Positions 17,601 to 26,248 are shown, counted from the first letter of the stretch. The stretch is DNA of 64,000 nt from Paraburkholderia largidicola (GCF_013426895.1 NZ_AP023175.1:2232001-2296000); one strand, 5' to 3'. The notes: generated by a model not told the origin, from the sequence alone. Numbers and translations are program-made.

Positions 17601-17855
17601 CCGATCCTGATGACGTCCTTCGCGTTCATCATGGGTGTGGTCCCGTTGGTTCTTTCGAGCGGCGCGGGTTCGGAGATGCGTCACGCGATCGGTATCGCCG
17701 TGTTCTTCGGGATGCTGGGCGTCACGCTGTTCGGCTTGCTGCTGACACCTGTCTTCTATGTCGTTCTGCGCAAGCTCGACAGGAAAGAACACATCGTGGA
17801 CAAACACGGACATCACCCGCACGTTCGCGGTGTCGATGCTTCCGTCGAAGCGTGA
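14661..17855 (+). CDS. bpeF: RND multidrug efflux permease (HAE1 family)
   Basis: This 1064-residue inner-membrane proton/drug antiporter has the full AcrB-like length. The start NLSKFFIERPIFAAVLSAVILLAG is typical. The proton-relay region GIVVDDAIVVVENVERN carries the paired Asp residues in TM4, and the SAKNAILIVEFA motif follows in TM10. The two large periplasmic loops are intact. In Burkholderia the orthologous CeoB/BpeF pumps export chloramphenicol, trimethoprim and salicylate-type compounds; the substrate range here is inferred. It is 45 bp after the adaptor gene and 8 bp before the channel start codon, so all three are one transcript. Confidence 0.93.
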   Translation: MNLSKFFIERPIFAAVLSAVILLAGLISMVNLPISEYPGVVPPSVVVTAQYPGANPKVIAETVASPLEEQINGVENMLYMQSQANSDGTLTLTITFKLGTNPDLAQQQVETRVNQALPRLPEDVQRLGVTTIKSSPTLTMVVHLVSPSEKYNSTYLRNYALINVRDRLERIPGVGQVTLWGSGDYSMRVWLDPQKVAEHNMTANDVVTAIRDQNLQVAAGQVGASPSTSDAPLQLNVNAQGRLETEDEFRDIVLKTSPDGAVTRLKDVARVEMGASEYARRSLLNNKSAVAMAIFELPGANSLDISEHVREAMKALQADMPEGVKYDIVYDPTQFVRSSIHAVIHTLLEAIALVVLVVIVFLQTWRASIIPLLAVPVSIVGTFSLLLAFGFSINALSLFGMVLAIGIVVDDAIVVVENVERNIATGLTPKEATHQAMQEVSGPIIAIALTLIAVFVPLAFMSGLTGQFYKQFAMTIAISTVISAFNSLTLSPALSALLLKGHHDPKDWLTRAMDRVFGPFFNAFNKVFHRGSESYSRGVSKVVNRKVVILAIYAVLLGLTVLMSKVVPGGFVPVQDKQYLVAIVQLPNGASLDRTEDVVREVGEIALKTPGVESAVQFPGLSINGFTNSSSSAVIFFGETPFEERKGKSMNGLSIAAELNKRLSGIKGAFVAVFPPPPVLGLGTLGGFKLQIEDQQAQGYTALNNATQSFLKEAAKTPELGPAFSTYQINVPQVNVAVDRVKAKQLGISVNDIFTTMQVYLGSFYVNDFNRFGRVYQVRVQADAPFRAHMDDIGLLKTRNDKGEMVPLSTLVKVTPTYGPDSVVRYNGYTAADINGGPAPGYSSGQAQAAIEKVAAKTLPRGMKFEWTDLTYQQILAGNAALWVFPISVLLVYMVLAAMYESLTLPLAILMIVPMSVLSALLGVWLTHGDNNIFTQIGLMVLVGLSAKNAILIVEFARELEMEGRSIVQAAIEASRLRLRPILMTSFAFIMGVVPLVLSSGAGSEMRHAIGIAVFFGMLGVTLFGLLLTPVFYVVLRKLDRKEHIVDKHGHHPHVRGVDASVEA

Positions 17856-17863
17856 GGATCATC

Positions 17864-19384
17864 ATGTCGAACAATAGCGTGAAGGGTGCGCTCTGGGGCT
17901 CGTTGACGGTGTTGAGCGCGGCCCTTCTGATGGCGGGTTGCTCGCTGGCACCCGAGTACAAGGTGCCTGCTTCGGCGGCTTCTGCGGCGTTCAAGGAGAC
18001 ACCCGTCACGACGGCCGCGGCCGCAACGGAGGGGCAAGCGGGCGCGTGGAAAATCGCGCAGCCGTCCGACCGGATTCCGCGAGGGAAGTGGTGGGTGATT
18101 TTCGATGATTCCGCGCTCAACGATCTGGAAGAACAGGCGCTCGCCGCGAACCAGAACCTGGCTGCGGCGGCGGCGCGGCTCAAGGAAGCGCGTGCGCTCC
18201 AGCAGGCCACCCGCGCCGGACTGTTTCCGACGATCGACGCAGGCTTTGGACCGACCAGAGAAAAGGTCTCGCCCGCTTCGCAGTTGCAGCCGGACGGTGG
18301 CAATATTCCGGCACAGACCTTGTGGCGCGCTCAGGCGACTGCGAGTTACGAGGTGGACCTGTTTGGGCGGGTGTCCGACGCGGTGCGGGCGAGTCGCGCA
18401 GAGAGCGAACAGTCCGAAGCGCTGCTGCGTTCGGTCCAGCTTTCGTTGCAGGCGGATGTCGCTGCGAACTACTTCAAGGTTCGCGAGCTGGACGCGGAAC
18501 TGCAGGTCTACGCGCAGAACGTGTCGCTTCGCGAGCAGGCGCTGAAACTCGTGCAGTCGAAGTTCGGTGCGGGTGACATCGCTGAACTCGATGTCGCCCG
18601 CGCCAAAGCCGAACTGGCAACGGCACGTTCCGATGCGATGACGGCACAGCGACAACGGGCGACGGCTGAACACAGTCTCGCGGTTCTGCTGGGCAAGGCG
18701 CCGTCCGAGTTCTCGATGGCATCGAACCCGTTGCGACCCGTGCAGATTCGCATTCCGCCCGGCTTGCCGTCCGCACTGCTCGAACGCCGCCCGGATATTG
18801 CAGCCGCCGAGCGGGCCATGGCGGCGGCAAATGCGCGAGTCGGCGTGGCGAAGGCGGCGTACTTTCCGGCGCTGTCGATAACGGGCGCCGCGGGATTCGA
18901 GTCCGCGACGCTGGCAGACCTCTTCAAATGGTCGAGCCGGGCGTTCATTCTCGGACCGTTGGCCGGCACCGCGCTGACCGTGCCGATCTTCGATGGAGGC
19001 CGTCGCGCGGGGAATCTCGCGAACGCACGGGCCGTGTTCGACGAGGACGTGGCGAACTATCGTCAGCAGGTGCTACAGGCCTTCCAGGAAGTCGAAGACA
19101 ATCTGTCGGACTTGCGGATACTCGAACAGCAGATCGGCACGCAGGATGAGGCGGTGCAGGCGTCGACGCGGGCTGCGACGATCTCGCGCACGCAATACCG
19201 GGAAGGGTCCGTCAACTATCTCGATGTGATCGACGCCGAACGTACGGTGCTTCAGTCGCAAACGACGGCGGTGCAACTCACCGGTCTTCAGGCGGCTGCG
19301 ACGGTCAATCTCGTTCGCGCGCTTGGTGGCGGATGGGGGGATGACGTTACCGTCGGTTCGGCTGATACGGGACGGGTGCAGTAA
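17864..19384 (+). CDS. oprC: outer-membrane efflux lipoprotein (NodT/OprM family)
   Basis: This 506-residue TolC-like channel has a signal peptide with lipobox LMAGC, so it is acylated at the Cys near residue 26. Two repeats of the outer-membrane efflux domain follow, visible as DLEEQALAANQNLAAAAARLKEAR, then LLERRPDIAAAERAMAAANARVGVAKAAYFPALS, and the late SVNYLDVIDAERTVL. ATG at 17864 has GAGGATC just before it; an in-frame GTG overlapping the pump stop is an alternative. It completes the tripartite pump. A strong hairpin terminator lies about 60 bp after the stop. Confidence 0.92.
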   Translation: MSNNSVKGALWGSLTVLSAALLMAGCSLAPEYKVPASAASAAFKETPVTTAAAATEGQAGAWKIAQPSDRIPRGKWWVIFDDSALNDLEEQALAANQNLAAAAARLKEARALQQATRAGLFPTIDAGFGPTREKVSPASQLQPDGGNIPAQTLWRAQATASYEVDLFGRVSDAVRASRAESEQSEALLRSVQLSLQADVAANYFKVRELDAELQVYAQNVSLREQALKLVQSKFGAGDIAELDVARAKAELATARSDAMTAQRQRATAEHSLAVLLGKAPSEFSMASNPLRPVQIRIPPGLPSALLERRPDIAAAERAMAAANARVGVAKAAYFPALSITGAAGFESATLADLFKWSSRAFILGPLAGTALTVPIFDGGRRAGNLANARAVFDEDVANYRQQVLQAFQEVEDNLSDLRILEQQIGTQDEAVQASTRAATISRTQYREGSVNYLDVIDAERTVLQSQTTAVQLTGLQAAATVNLVRALGGGWGDDVTVGSADTGRVQ

Positions 19385-19446
19385 TGTCCCTGAAGGCCTG
19401 TCTTTTGCTGAATCTGCGACGCTGAAGCGCGGGCGGTTTGCATGAA

Positions 19447-19486
19447 GAAAGCGGCGAGCGTACCTTTGGTGACGCTCGCCGCTTTC
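19447..19486. terminator. bidirectional intrinsic terminator
   Basis: GAAAGCGGCGAGCGT (19447-19461) and its perfect complement (19472-19486) form a 15-bp stem with a 10-nt loop, followed by CGTTTTCTT on the plus strand. It separates the convergent efflux channel and TetR genes. Confidence 0.85.
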
Positions 19487-19493
19487 CGTTTTC

Positions 19494-20072
19494 TTACTTT
19501 GCGGCGCGTTTCGGTGACAGCAGCTCGAGTATCTGGCTCAGCGTGCCATCGAGAATCTGCTTGGAAAGTTTGGGGTCCGTCACGGCACGTGAAAGCGCAA
19601 CCGCGCCGACACAGGCGCTCAGGATGAGCTGGGCTTCGGCGCGCTTGTCCGCGCCGTCTTCAGTCGGGATGGCTTTCGCGATCAATTCGGCCATACGCTT
19701 GACACGAACCGTATAGGCCGCGCGTGCGTCGTCCGTGCTGCGGCTCATATCGTTCACGAGCGTGGAAACGGGACAACTGTTCGACACCTCGTCACGATGC
19801 GAATCAGAGAGGTACATGCGCATCGCTTGCCGGGGTGAAGTGGCCATCGCCGCTTCCCAGGGTTCGACGTCGCGTAGGGCGTGCTCGAAAGCCTCCGCGA
19901 TGAGTTCGTCACGGGAAGCGAAGTGGCGGTAAAAGCCACCTACAGTCAGGCCCGCATCTTTCATCAGATCAGCGATGCTGATGCCGTCCAAGCCTTGTTC
20001 GCGAAAGCGTTTGGCAGCGGCATCGACGATGCGTTGATGGGTAACGACCTTCTCAGCTTGCGAATGTCCCAC
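19494..20072 (-). CDS. TetR-family regulator
   Basis: This 192-residue TetR repressor has an N-terminal helix-turn-helix in residues 9-55 (RIVDAAAKRFREQGLDGISIADLMKDAGLTVGGFYRHFASRDELIAEAF) and a ligand-binding C-terminal domain. Relatives begin M-G-H-S-Q-A-E-K, which matches a GTG start at 20072 rather than the TTG at 20093. A perfect TATAAT lies on the minus strand about 30 bp upstream. It is convergent with the efflux operon and downstream of the AraC gene, so the target could be either; neither is shown. Confidence 0.85.
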   Translation of the reverse strand: MGHSQAEKVVTHQRIVDAAAKRFREQGLDGISIADLMKDAGLTVGGFYRHFASRDELIAEAFEHALRDVEPWEAAMATSPRQAMRMYLSDSHRDEVSNSCPVSTLVNDMSRSTDDARAAYTVRVKRMAELIAKAIPTEDGADKRAEAQLILSACVGAVALSRAVTDPKLSKQILDGTLSQILELLSPKRAAK

Positions 20073-20181
20073 GTCTTCGGCTCCATGAATCAAGAGAGCT
20101 ATTATAATCCTGATCGGTTTTCGTGGGGGTTACCAGTGCGCCTCAGTCGTTGTCGTCCATCAGCAGCGCATGAAGTCGTCA

Positions 20182-21123
20182 TCAATGCGACGCGGCGAAA
20201 TCGTCGATCGTTGCAGCGGGAGATAGCGCGAACGAAGCCCGCATATCTCGCGCCTCATCGGCCGGCGAGCGGCCAAAAAAACGTTTGAATTCGCGACTGA
20301 ACTGCGAAGGACTTTCGTAACCGACTCGCGCCGACGCAGAAGCAGCCGTCAAGCCGTCGCGAATCATCAGCAGGCGCGCCTGATGCAGACGTGTCGACTT
20401 GATGTATTGAATCGGAGAGGTCAGTGTGACGGTTCTGAAGTTGACATGGAACGCGGGAACGCTCATGCCTGCTTCTTCCGCGAGACTGCTCACATCGAGT
20501 GACTGCGCATAGTCGGTGTGAATTCGCCGCAGCGCTTTCGCCACTCTGCCGAAACGGCCCTGATGCGCGAGCGCGGCTCTCATCGCTGCGCCTCGTTCGC
20601 CGATCAATACCCGGTAGCAGATTTCCCGCACGATGGCCGGCCCCAGCACCTCGGCGTCCAGCGGCGAGCTGACGGCCTGGAGCAGGCGCAAGGTCGCTTC
20701 GGCCAGGTCTCCTTCGAGCGGCGTCGATACGATGCCTAGCGGTGCGCCTTGCTGATGGCGACCGGACCGATCGATCATCAGAATCAGGTCGGTCAGTTCG
20801 ATCAGGTCGAGACGCAACGACACTGCCAGCATCGGCTCGGCCTCGCTCGCTTCCGTTTCCGTCGAGAACGGCAGGGGCACGGACAGGATCAGATAGTGCT
20901 GGGCGTCGTACACGTACACCTCTTCGCCCAGGAAGCCCAATTTGCGCCCCTGACACACGATCACGATGCTGGGTTCGTACAGCACGGGCGTACGACCCAG
21001 CGGCCGGTTGGAGCGCATGAACCGCACCCCCTCCAGCGCGGACTGGGTGTACCCCTCGTTCGGCGCCAGACGCTCGAGCAGGCGCACCATTTTTGCGGAA
21101 ACAGCGTTACGGGCAGCCGTCAC
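20182..21123 (-). CDS. AraC-family regulator with AraC_N domain
   Basis: This 313-residue regulator has the AraC N-terminal cupin-like domain (RTPVLYEPSIVIVCQGRK and YDAQHYLILSVPLPF), typical of the YqhC-like group, and a C-terminal double helix-turn-helix (LDVSSLAEEAGMSVPAFHVNFRTVTLTSPIQYIKSTRLHQARLLM, then VGYESPSQFSREFKRFFGRSP). Members of this group often sit beside and activate oxidoreductase genes, and here three SDR genes are divergent. The start is GTG at 21123 with AGGAG upstream. A perfect 8-bp-arm palindrome overlaps that ribosome-binding site. Confidence 0.88.
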   Translation of the reverse strand: MTAARNAVSAKMVRLLERLAPNEGYTQSALEGVRFMRSNRPLGRTPVLYEPSIVIVCQGRKLGFLGEEVYVYDAQHYLILSVPLPFSTETEASEAEPMLAVSLRLDLIELTDLILMIDRSGRHQQGAPLGIVSTPLEGDLAEATLRLLQAVSSPLDAEVLGPAIVREICYRVLIGERGAAMRAALAHQGRFGRVAKALRRIHTDYAQSLDVSSLAEEAGMSVPAFHVNFRTVTLTSPIQYIKSTRLHQARLLMIRDGLTAASASARVGYESPSQFSREFKRFFGRSPADEARDMRASFALSPAATIDDFAASH

Positions 21124-21133
21124 GAGGACTTCT

Positions 21134-21155
21134 CCTTCACCGGATCTGGTGAAGG
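21134..21155. promoter_or_regulatory. palindrome overlapping the araC-family ribosome-binding site
   Basis: CCTTCACC (21134-21141) and GGTGAAGG (21148-21155) are perfectly inverted around a 6-nt centre. On the minus strand the hairpin takes up part of the AAGGAG that precedes the GTG start at 21123. It could be an operator or an RNA structure limiting translation. Confidence 0.5.
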
Positions 21156-21390
21156 AATTCTACTGGATACGATCAACGGGGCGCATCCACTTCAATAGGA
21201 ATAGGCAATACCGCGATCGTCGCGTGTATTCGCGCGCAAGTGCCCGGCTCATAACATGGGTCATCGGCTGGACGGTGTAGCCGAAGCGACCCGGAGACCC
21301 CGCCGCGATTGCCCTGCACGCTTCATGCGCAGACTTCGCAGCCGCTCTCGCGGACAAACCTGCACAGATTGTCGGAACGGAGAACGCAAC

Positions 21391-22131
21391 ATGACGACGC
21401 AATCCAACCCATCCAGAGTCATCCTGATCACCGGGGCAAGCAGCGGTATCGGCGAAGCGGCCGTCCGGCTGCTTGCCGCTCAAGGGCACCATCTCGTGAT
21501 CGGCGCGCGGCGCACGGAACGACTCGCGGCGCTGACCGAAGAACTCGAGGCAAGCGGCGCCTCGGTTCGCTATCAGGCGCTCGACGTCACTTCCGCCAGC
21601 AGCGTGAGCGCTTTCGCCCAGTTCGCACTGGACACCTTCGGCCGCATCGATGTGATCGTCAACAACGCCGGCGTCATGCCGTTGTCGCCTTTGAGCGCGA
21701 TAAAAGTGGATGAATGGGATCGCATGATCGATGTGAACATCCGCGGTGTGCTGCACGGGATCGCTGCCGTGCTGCCGACCATGGAGCGCCAGGGGTTCGG
21801 CCAGATCATCAATATTTCGTCGATCGGCGGCCTGTCCGTCACACCGACGGCGGCCGTGTACTGCGCGACCAAGTTCGCCGTACGCGCCATCTCGGACGGC
21901 CTGCGGCAGGAGACCGACAAGGTGCGCGTGATCGTGATCTGCCCAGGCGTCGTGGAGTCGGAGTTGGCCGACTCGATCTCCGACGACACCGCGCGGGCCG
22001 CCATGCGCGACTTCCGCCGCATCGCGCTGACGTCGGACGCCATCGCGCGCTCGATCGCCTATGCGATCGAGCAGCCGGCCGATGTCGACGTCAGCGAAAT
22101 CGTCGTGCGTCCGACGGCGAGCCCTTTCTAA
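21391..22131 (+). CDS. SDR family oxidoreductase
   Basis: This 246-residue classical short-chain dehydrogenase has the Rossmann motif TGASSGIGEA near residue 16, NNAG near 89, and catalytic Ser...Tyr-x-x-x-Lys in INISSIGG and VYCATKFAV. It uses NAD(P)H on an alcohol/carbonyl substrate that cannot be named. GGAG lies 10 bp before the ATG at 21391. It is first of three SDR genes divergent from the AraC regulator, with a 27-bp gap to the next. Confidence 0.9.
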   Translation: MTTQSNPSRVILITGASSGIGEAAVRLLAAQGHHLVIGARRTERLAALTEELEASGASVRYQALDVTSASSVSAFAQFALDTFGRIDVIVNNAGVMPLSPLSAIKVDEWDRMIDVNIRGVLHGIAAVLPTMERQGFGQIINISSIGGLSVTPTAAVYCATKFAVRAISDGLRQETDKVRVIVICPGVVESELADSISDDTARAAMRDFRRIALTSDAIARSIAYAIEQPADVDVSEIVVRPTASPF

Positions 22132-22158
22132 CCGTCATCATCTCCGAGGAGAATCATC

Positions 22159-22920
22159 ATGACTTCACATGCATCCGCCGACCAGCCGTTCGCCGGCAAG
22201 GTCGCTATCGTCACCGGCGCAGCAAGCGGCATCGGCCTTGCCACCACCGAGTTGCTGCACGCGCAAGGCGCCAGTGTGATTGCTGTTGGACGCGGGGCCA
22301 ACGTCGAAGCGTTGGCGCGTCCGGGGATCGTCCCGCTCATCGCGGACGTCGCGCATGAGGAAAGCGCGGCCCGCGCCGTATCTACTGCGATGGAACGCTT
22401 CGGCAAGCTGGACATCCTGGTCAACAACGCCGCGATCATCATCAACAAGCCGGTCATCGAGATGACGCTCGACGACTGGAATGGCATTCAGGCGGTCAAT
22501 TCCACGGGTGCGTTCCTGTTCTCGCGCGAGGCAATGCGCGCGATGATGCCGGCGAAGACGGGTGCCATCGTCAACGTCGGGTCGTATGCGTGCTATCAGG
22601 CGTTTCCGCTTATCGCGGCCTATGCGGCGTCCAAAGGTGCGCTCGCCCAGTTGACGCGCGCCATGTCGCTCGAGGCGATCGATCATGGCATTCGTGTCAA
22701 TGCGGTGGGATCGGGCGATGCCGTAACGAACATCACGAACCACATCCATGAGGATGGCCGGGCTTTCCTTGCCGAACACGGCAAGAATGCGCCCATCAAA
22801 CGTGCGGCCGAACCGCGCGAAATCGCCGAAGTGATCGCCTTTCTGGCTTCTGAGAAAGCCAGTTATATGGTCGGCGCAGTGGTGATGGCGGATGGTGGTA
22901 TGAGCGTGGCGCTCAAGTAA
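22159..22920 (+). CDS. SDR family oxidoreductase
   Basis: This 253-residue classical SDR has the nucleotide-binding motif TGAASGIGLA, NNAA near residue 94, and the catalytic Ser in VNVGSYACY with Tyr/Lys in YAASKGALA. The C-terminal half ends with the family-typical FLASEKASYMVGAVVMADGG. GAGGAGA precedes the ATG. It lies between two other SDR genes on the same strand, and substrate is unknown. The catalytic residues look complete. Confidence 0.9.
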   Translation: MTSHASADQPFAGKVAIVTGAASGIGLATTELLHAQGASVIAVGRGANVEALARPGIVPLIADVAHEESAARAVSTAMERFGKLDILVNNAAIIINKPVIEMTLDDWNGIQAVNSTGAFLFSREAMRAMMPAKTGAIVNVGSYACYQAFPLIAAYAASKGALAQLTRAMSLEAIDHGIRVNAVGSGDAVTNITNHIHEDGRAFLAEHGKNAPIKRAAEPREIAEVIAFLASEKASYMVGAVVMADGGMSVALK

Positions 22921-22992
22921 GGAATCGGTCGAATTTTTTTTAATCGTCGACCTCATTTAAATTCGCACTACGTATTTATCAAGGAAATTATC

Positions 22993-23841
22993 ATGAGCAA
23001 TTCCGCGAAAATCTGGTTCGTGACGGGCGCATCGAAAGGCGTCGGCCAACGACTCGTGCGGCAACTCATCGCACGTGGCGATCGCGTCGCCGCGACCTCG
23101 CGAACCGTGGCGTCGCTGACGGAAGCAATCGGTCCTGCCTCCGCGCAGCTTCTTCCGCTGCAAGTGGATCTGACCCATGACGAGAGCGTGGGCTCGGCCA
23201 TCGCGCAAACCATCCAGACCTTCGGCAAGATCGATGTCATCGTCAATAACGCCGGATACGCCCAACAGGGAACCGTCGAAGCGCTTTCGGACGAGGAGCT
23301 TCGGCAAAACTTCGAAGTCAACCTGTTCGCGCCGCTGACTGTACTGCGACACGCGCTCCCGCATCTGCGCGGACAGCGTGGCGGGCATGTCGTCAACATC
23401 GCGTCGATCGTGGGTTATCAGGGCGGTTACGCCGGCTGGGGCAGCTATGTGGCGAGCAAGTTCGCGCTCGCCGGCCTGACCGAATCGCTCGCGGCCGAGG
23501 TGGCCGAGTTCGGCATCAAGGCGACGGTGGTGTACCCCGGGCCCGTGCGCACGGAGTTTTTGTCGAGCGGCGCGCTGGCAGTGGCCAAACGCCAGATCGA
23601 TGAATACACGGAAGCCAAGGCGTCGCTCGATCTGCACCTGGGCACGCTGCACGGTCATCAGGCCGGTGATCCGGAAAAACTGGCCATGCTGATCATGCAG
23701 GCGGTGGAGGTTGCCGAACCACCGCTGCACCTGTTCGCCGGCAAGATCGCCAACGAACTGGCAGCGCAAAAGGCCGCCGCGGTCCAACGCGACCTTGATG
23801 CGTGGAAAGGTTCATCCGAAGCAACGGACTTTGAAGAGTAA
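22993..23841 (+). CDS. SDR family oxidoreductase
   Basis: This 282-residue SDR has TGASKGVGQR as its nucleotide-binding motif, NNAGYAQQGT, and catalytic Ser/Tyr/Lys in NIASIVGYQ and YVASKFALAG. It belongs to the longer SDR subgroup whose C-terminus has a GDPEKLA segment followed by helices. It resembles the SDR encoded at 54518-55360 more than its two neighbours. AAGGAAAT precedes the ATG. A 72-bp gap follows the second SDR gene. Likely a cytoplasmic NAD(P)-dependent reductase of unknown substrate. Confidence 0.9.
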   Translation: MSNSAKIWFVTGASKGVGQRLVRQLIARGDRVAATSRTVASLTEAIGPASAQLLPLQVDLTHDESVGSAIAQTIQTFGKIDVIVNNAGYAQQGTVEALSDEELRQNFEVNLFAPLTVLRHALPHLRGQRGGHVVNIASIVGYQGGYAGWGSYVASKFALAGLTESLAAEVAEFGIKATVVYPGPVRTEFLSSGALAVAKRQIDEYTEAKASLDLHLGTLHGHQAGDPEKLAMLIMQAVEVAEPPLHLFAGKIANELAAQKAAAVQRDLDAWKGSSEATDFEE

Positions 23842-23854
23842 CGTCAAACCTGTT

Positions 23855-23876
23855 CGGCGCCCAGCGATGGGCGCCG
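23855..23876. terminator. terminator-like hairpin between convergent genes
   Basis: CGGCGCCC (23855-23862) and GGGCGCCG (23869-23876) form a perfect 8-bp stem with a 6-nt loop. No long T-run follows on either side, so it may be a weak or factor-assisted terminator. Confidence 0.5.
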
Positions 23877-23965
23877 CGCGTCTAACGTGATGGCGACGGA
23901 CTTTCACATGACGATGCGACATGAGCCGGACCTGATCGGCCGGGTGCCTTCGACAACGACAGTGC

Positions 23966-24679
23966 CTACGCCTTGGCTCGCTTTCTGGCTGCGCGCGTAG
24001 CCGCAGGCTTCTGAGCCAGTTCGCATTGCTGTATCACGCTCTGCAGATGATCCGGGCCCACCGTGATGGCGCTCAGCAGCGTCATCACCACGAAGTCGAT
24101 CAGCTTCGGTATCGCCACTTTGGTGTCCGCGCGCGGCGCGCGGTTCGACAGGATCAGCGTGGCGAGACCATGCTCCATACTCCACGCGGCATGGGTCACG
24201 AGTTTGAGATCGGACTGAGCCCAACCACTTTCGATCGCCAGCGCCTCGATCGTCGCGGAAAACAACCCGAAAGACCGGTTACTTTCCTCGGTGAGTTCTG
24301 GATACGCTTGATGCGCCGCGATGCGAGGCCCGATCATCAGACTGAACAGCCCGTTGTGGCGCTGTGCGAACTCGATGTACACCCGCATCATCCGGTACGC
24401 TTTGGCAAGCGGGGTATCTTCGCTGTCACGGATAGCAACGCGCAGCGCAGCGAGGTCGCGATAACCGCTGGCCGCGATCGTGGCCAGCAGTTCGTCGATG
24501 CCCGCAAAATGCCGCGAGGGCGCGGCTTCTGATACGCCCACCATGCGCGCGAGATAACGGAGGCTCAAGTCTTGCGCCGATACCTCCATGAGCGCGTTGC
24601 GTCCCGCTTCAATGAGCGCATTGCGCAGATTGCCGTGGTGGTAATCCGCATTCTTCGCGATAGATGACTTGGGACTCAC
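23966..24679 (-). CDS. TetR-family regulator of the catabolic cluster
   Basis: This 237-residue protein has a TetR helix-turn-helix at about residues 13-55 (YHHGNLRNALIEAGRNALMEVSAQDLSLRYLARMVGVSEAAPSRHF) and a WHG-like C-terminal domain. The GTG at 24679 is preferred, since AAAGG lies just before it and the upstream in-frame extension is Cys/Ser/Arg-rich and overlaps the MFS gene. The gene is 73 bp after the MFS gene on the same strand and last in the hydratase, CoA-transferase, MFS, TetR order. It is a good candidate to bind the three 17-bp palindromes at 28.3-29.0 kb. Confidence 0.82.
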   Translation of the reverse strand: MSPKSSIAKNADYHHGNLRNALIEAGRNALMEVSAQDLSLRYLARMVGVSEAAPSRHFAGIDELLATIAASGYRDLAALRVAIRDSEDTPLAKAYRMMRVYIEFAQRHNGLFSLMIGPRIAAHQAYPELTEESNRSFGLFSATIEALAIESGWAQSDLKLVTHAAWSMEHGLATLILSNRAPRADTKVAIPKLIDFVVMTLLSAITVGPDHLQSVIQQCELAQKPAATRAARKRAKA

Positions 24680-24752
24680 GTGACCTTTGTTGGAGGAGCA
24701 AGGCGAGGGATTGATTATAGATTCCGCGCGGAGAGGCACGCAATATCGCGAA

Positions 24753-26117
24753 TCACGTTGTGCTTTGAACCGGCATATCGGCCGCGCGCGACCGCTTCCT
24801 GGCAATGCGTTGCACGCCGAACAGAAGAACGACGACGCCAAGAGCCTGGACACAGGCAATCATGATGAACCCACTCGCGTAAGTTCCCGTTGCGTCGCGG
24901 ACATATCCGATCAGAAAAGGCGTAACGAATCCGGCGACGTTAGCGATAGAACTGATTAACGGCACGGCAACCACCAGCGACTTGCCGCTGAGCAGGCCGA
25001 CAGACATCTGCCAGAAGAGCGTGATACCGGCCCCCGTTCCCGCGTAGCCGAGAACTAGCAGGAAGAAAGTCGCGATGGTACTGCTGTGCCAGACGAAGAC
25101 GAGCATCGAGAGGCTTGCTGCAGTGAAGACCGATGCGAGCGCACAGAAGAGCCGACGGCGATTCGGAGCGCCCCCGATGCTGCAGATGAGCACATTGCCG
25201 AATGCGCCCAGAATGCAGGCACCGGCAACCGCCCAGCCAATCTCTTTGTACCCGCCGAATCCCGCTTCGCGAAGTATCGTCGGGGAGAAGAAGAACAGTG
25301 CGGCTGTCGCGGCAAGGAGGCTGAAGTAGGCCGCGCTCAGGATCCAGACAGCCGGGTTGCGTAACGGGGAACGCCCGTCTGTGCCGACGTCGTCCGTCGC
25401 TTCGGCATTTTTCCTGAGATCGTCATCGACGAGCTTACGTTGTCGCGCCGAAAGCCACTTTGCGCTGCCGGGCAGATCCGGAAGTATCGAGAACGCGACG
25501 CACGCCAGCACGACCGTTGGAATTGCCTGAGCGAAGAACATCCATCGCCAGCCCTGAAAGCCGGCCAGTCCATTCATGTGCTCGAGCACGAATCCACCTG
25601 TCAATCCGATCGCGACCGTCGAGAATAGCGAACCTGAATGGAACATGCTGAAATTGCGAGTGCGCCTTTTGCCCGGAAACCACGCATTGAAGTACAACAC
25701 GACACCCGGGTAGAAACCGGCCTCGAATACACCGAGCAGGAACCTCAACACATAGAACGTCGGCACGCTATTGACGAACGTCATCGCGACACTCGTCACG
25801 CCCCACGCGCAGGCGATACCTGCAAGTACGGCGCGTGCACCGAACTTCTTTTGCAGTATCGTGGTCGGCACGCCGAACAGCACATAGCCGACGAAGAAGA
25901 GACCAGCGCCCAATCCATATACCGTTTCGCTGAATCGCAGATCCGCGACCATCTGCAACTTCGCGAAGGCAACGTTCGAACGACCGACCCACGCCAGCAT
26001 CCATAGGCCAAACAGTATCGGCAGTATCCTCCATTGCGCCGAAGCGTAGGCCTTCCGCAGGAGGGTGTCGTCATCTGACGATGATTCGTCCACACAGGCT
26101 TGCTTCACCACTTCCAT
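24753..26117 (-). CDS. MFS transporter, ACS/anion-symporter type
   Basis: This 454-residue inner-membrane carrier has twelve predicted spans. The sequence GRSNVAFAKLQMVADLRFSETVYGLGAGLFFVGYVLFGVP is characteristic of the ACS family (tartrate, phthalate and hydroxy-acid symporters), as are RFLLGVFEAGFYPGVVLY and FHSGSLFSTV in the N-terminal half. It should import an organic anion. GGAGGAG lies 4 bp before the ATG. It lies 131 bp after the CoA-transferase gene on the same strand, so it probably imports the substrate of that pathway. Confidence 0.9.
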   Translation of the reverse strand: MEVVKQACVDESSSDDDTLLRKAYASAQWRILPILFGLWMLAWVGRSNVAFAKLQMVADLRFSETVYGLGAGLFFVGYVLFGVPTTILQKKFGARAVLAGIACAWGVTSVAMTFVNSVPTFYVLRFLLGVFEAGFYPGVVLYFNAWFPGKRRTRNFSMFHSGSLFSTVAIGLTGGFVLEHMNGLAGFQGWRWMFFAQAIPTVVLACVAFSILPDLPGSAKWLSARQRKLVDDDLRKNAEATDDVGTDGRSPLRNPAVWILSAAYFSLLAATAALFFFSPTILREAGFGGYKEIGWAVAGACILGAFGNVLICSIGGAPNRRRLFCALASVFTAASLSMLVFVWHSSTIATFFLLVLGYAGTGAGITLFWQMSVGLLSGKSLVVAVPLISSIANVAGFVTPFLIGYVRDATGTYASGFIMIACVQALGVVVLLFGVQRIARKRSRAADMPVQSTT

Positions 26118-26248
26118 TCGCTCCTCCGACTTGTCGTGTTGATACCGGAACTACAAGGCGGACTGCAGTGATCAGGTTGCCGGTCACTTCCGCGACACAC
26201 GCTCTGAAGCAGATCGTCCCGAACCACGCGCGTCCGCATCGGTTGCGT

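Noticed and set aside
16500..17822. Second long antisense frame (440 codons) in the pump gene
   Set aside because: Same shadow composition with no recognisable domain or ribosome site.
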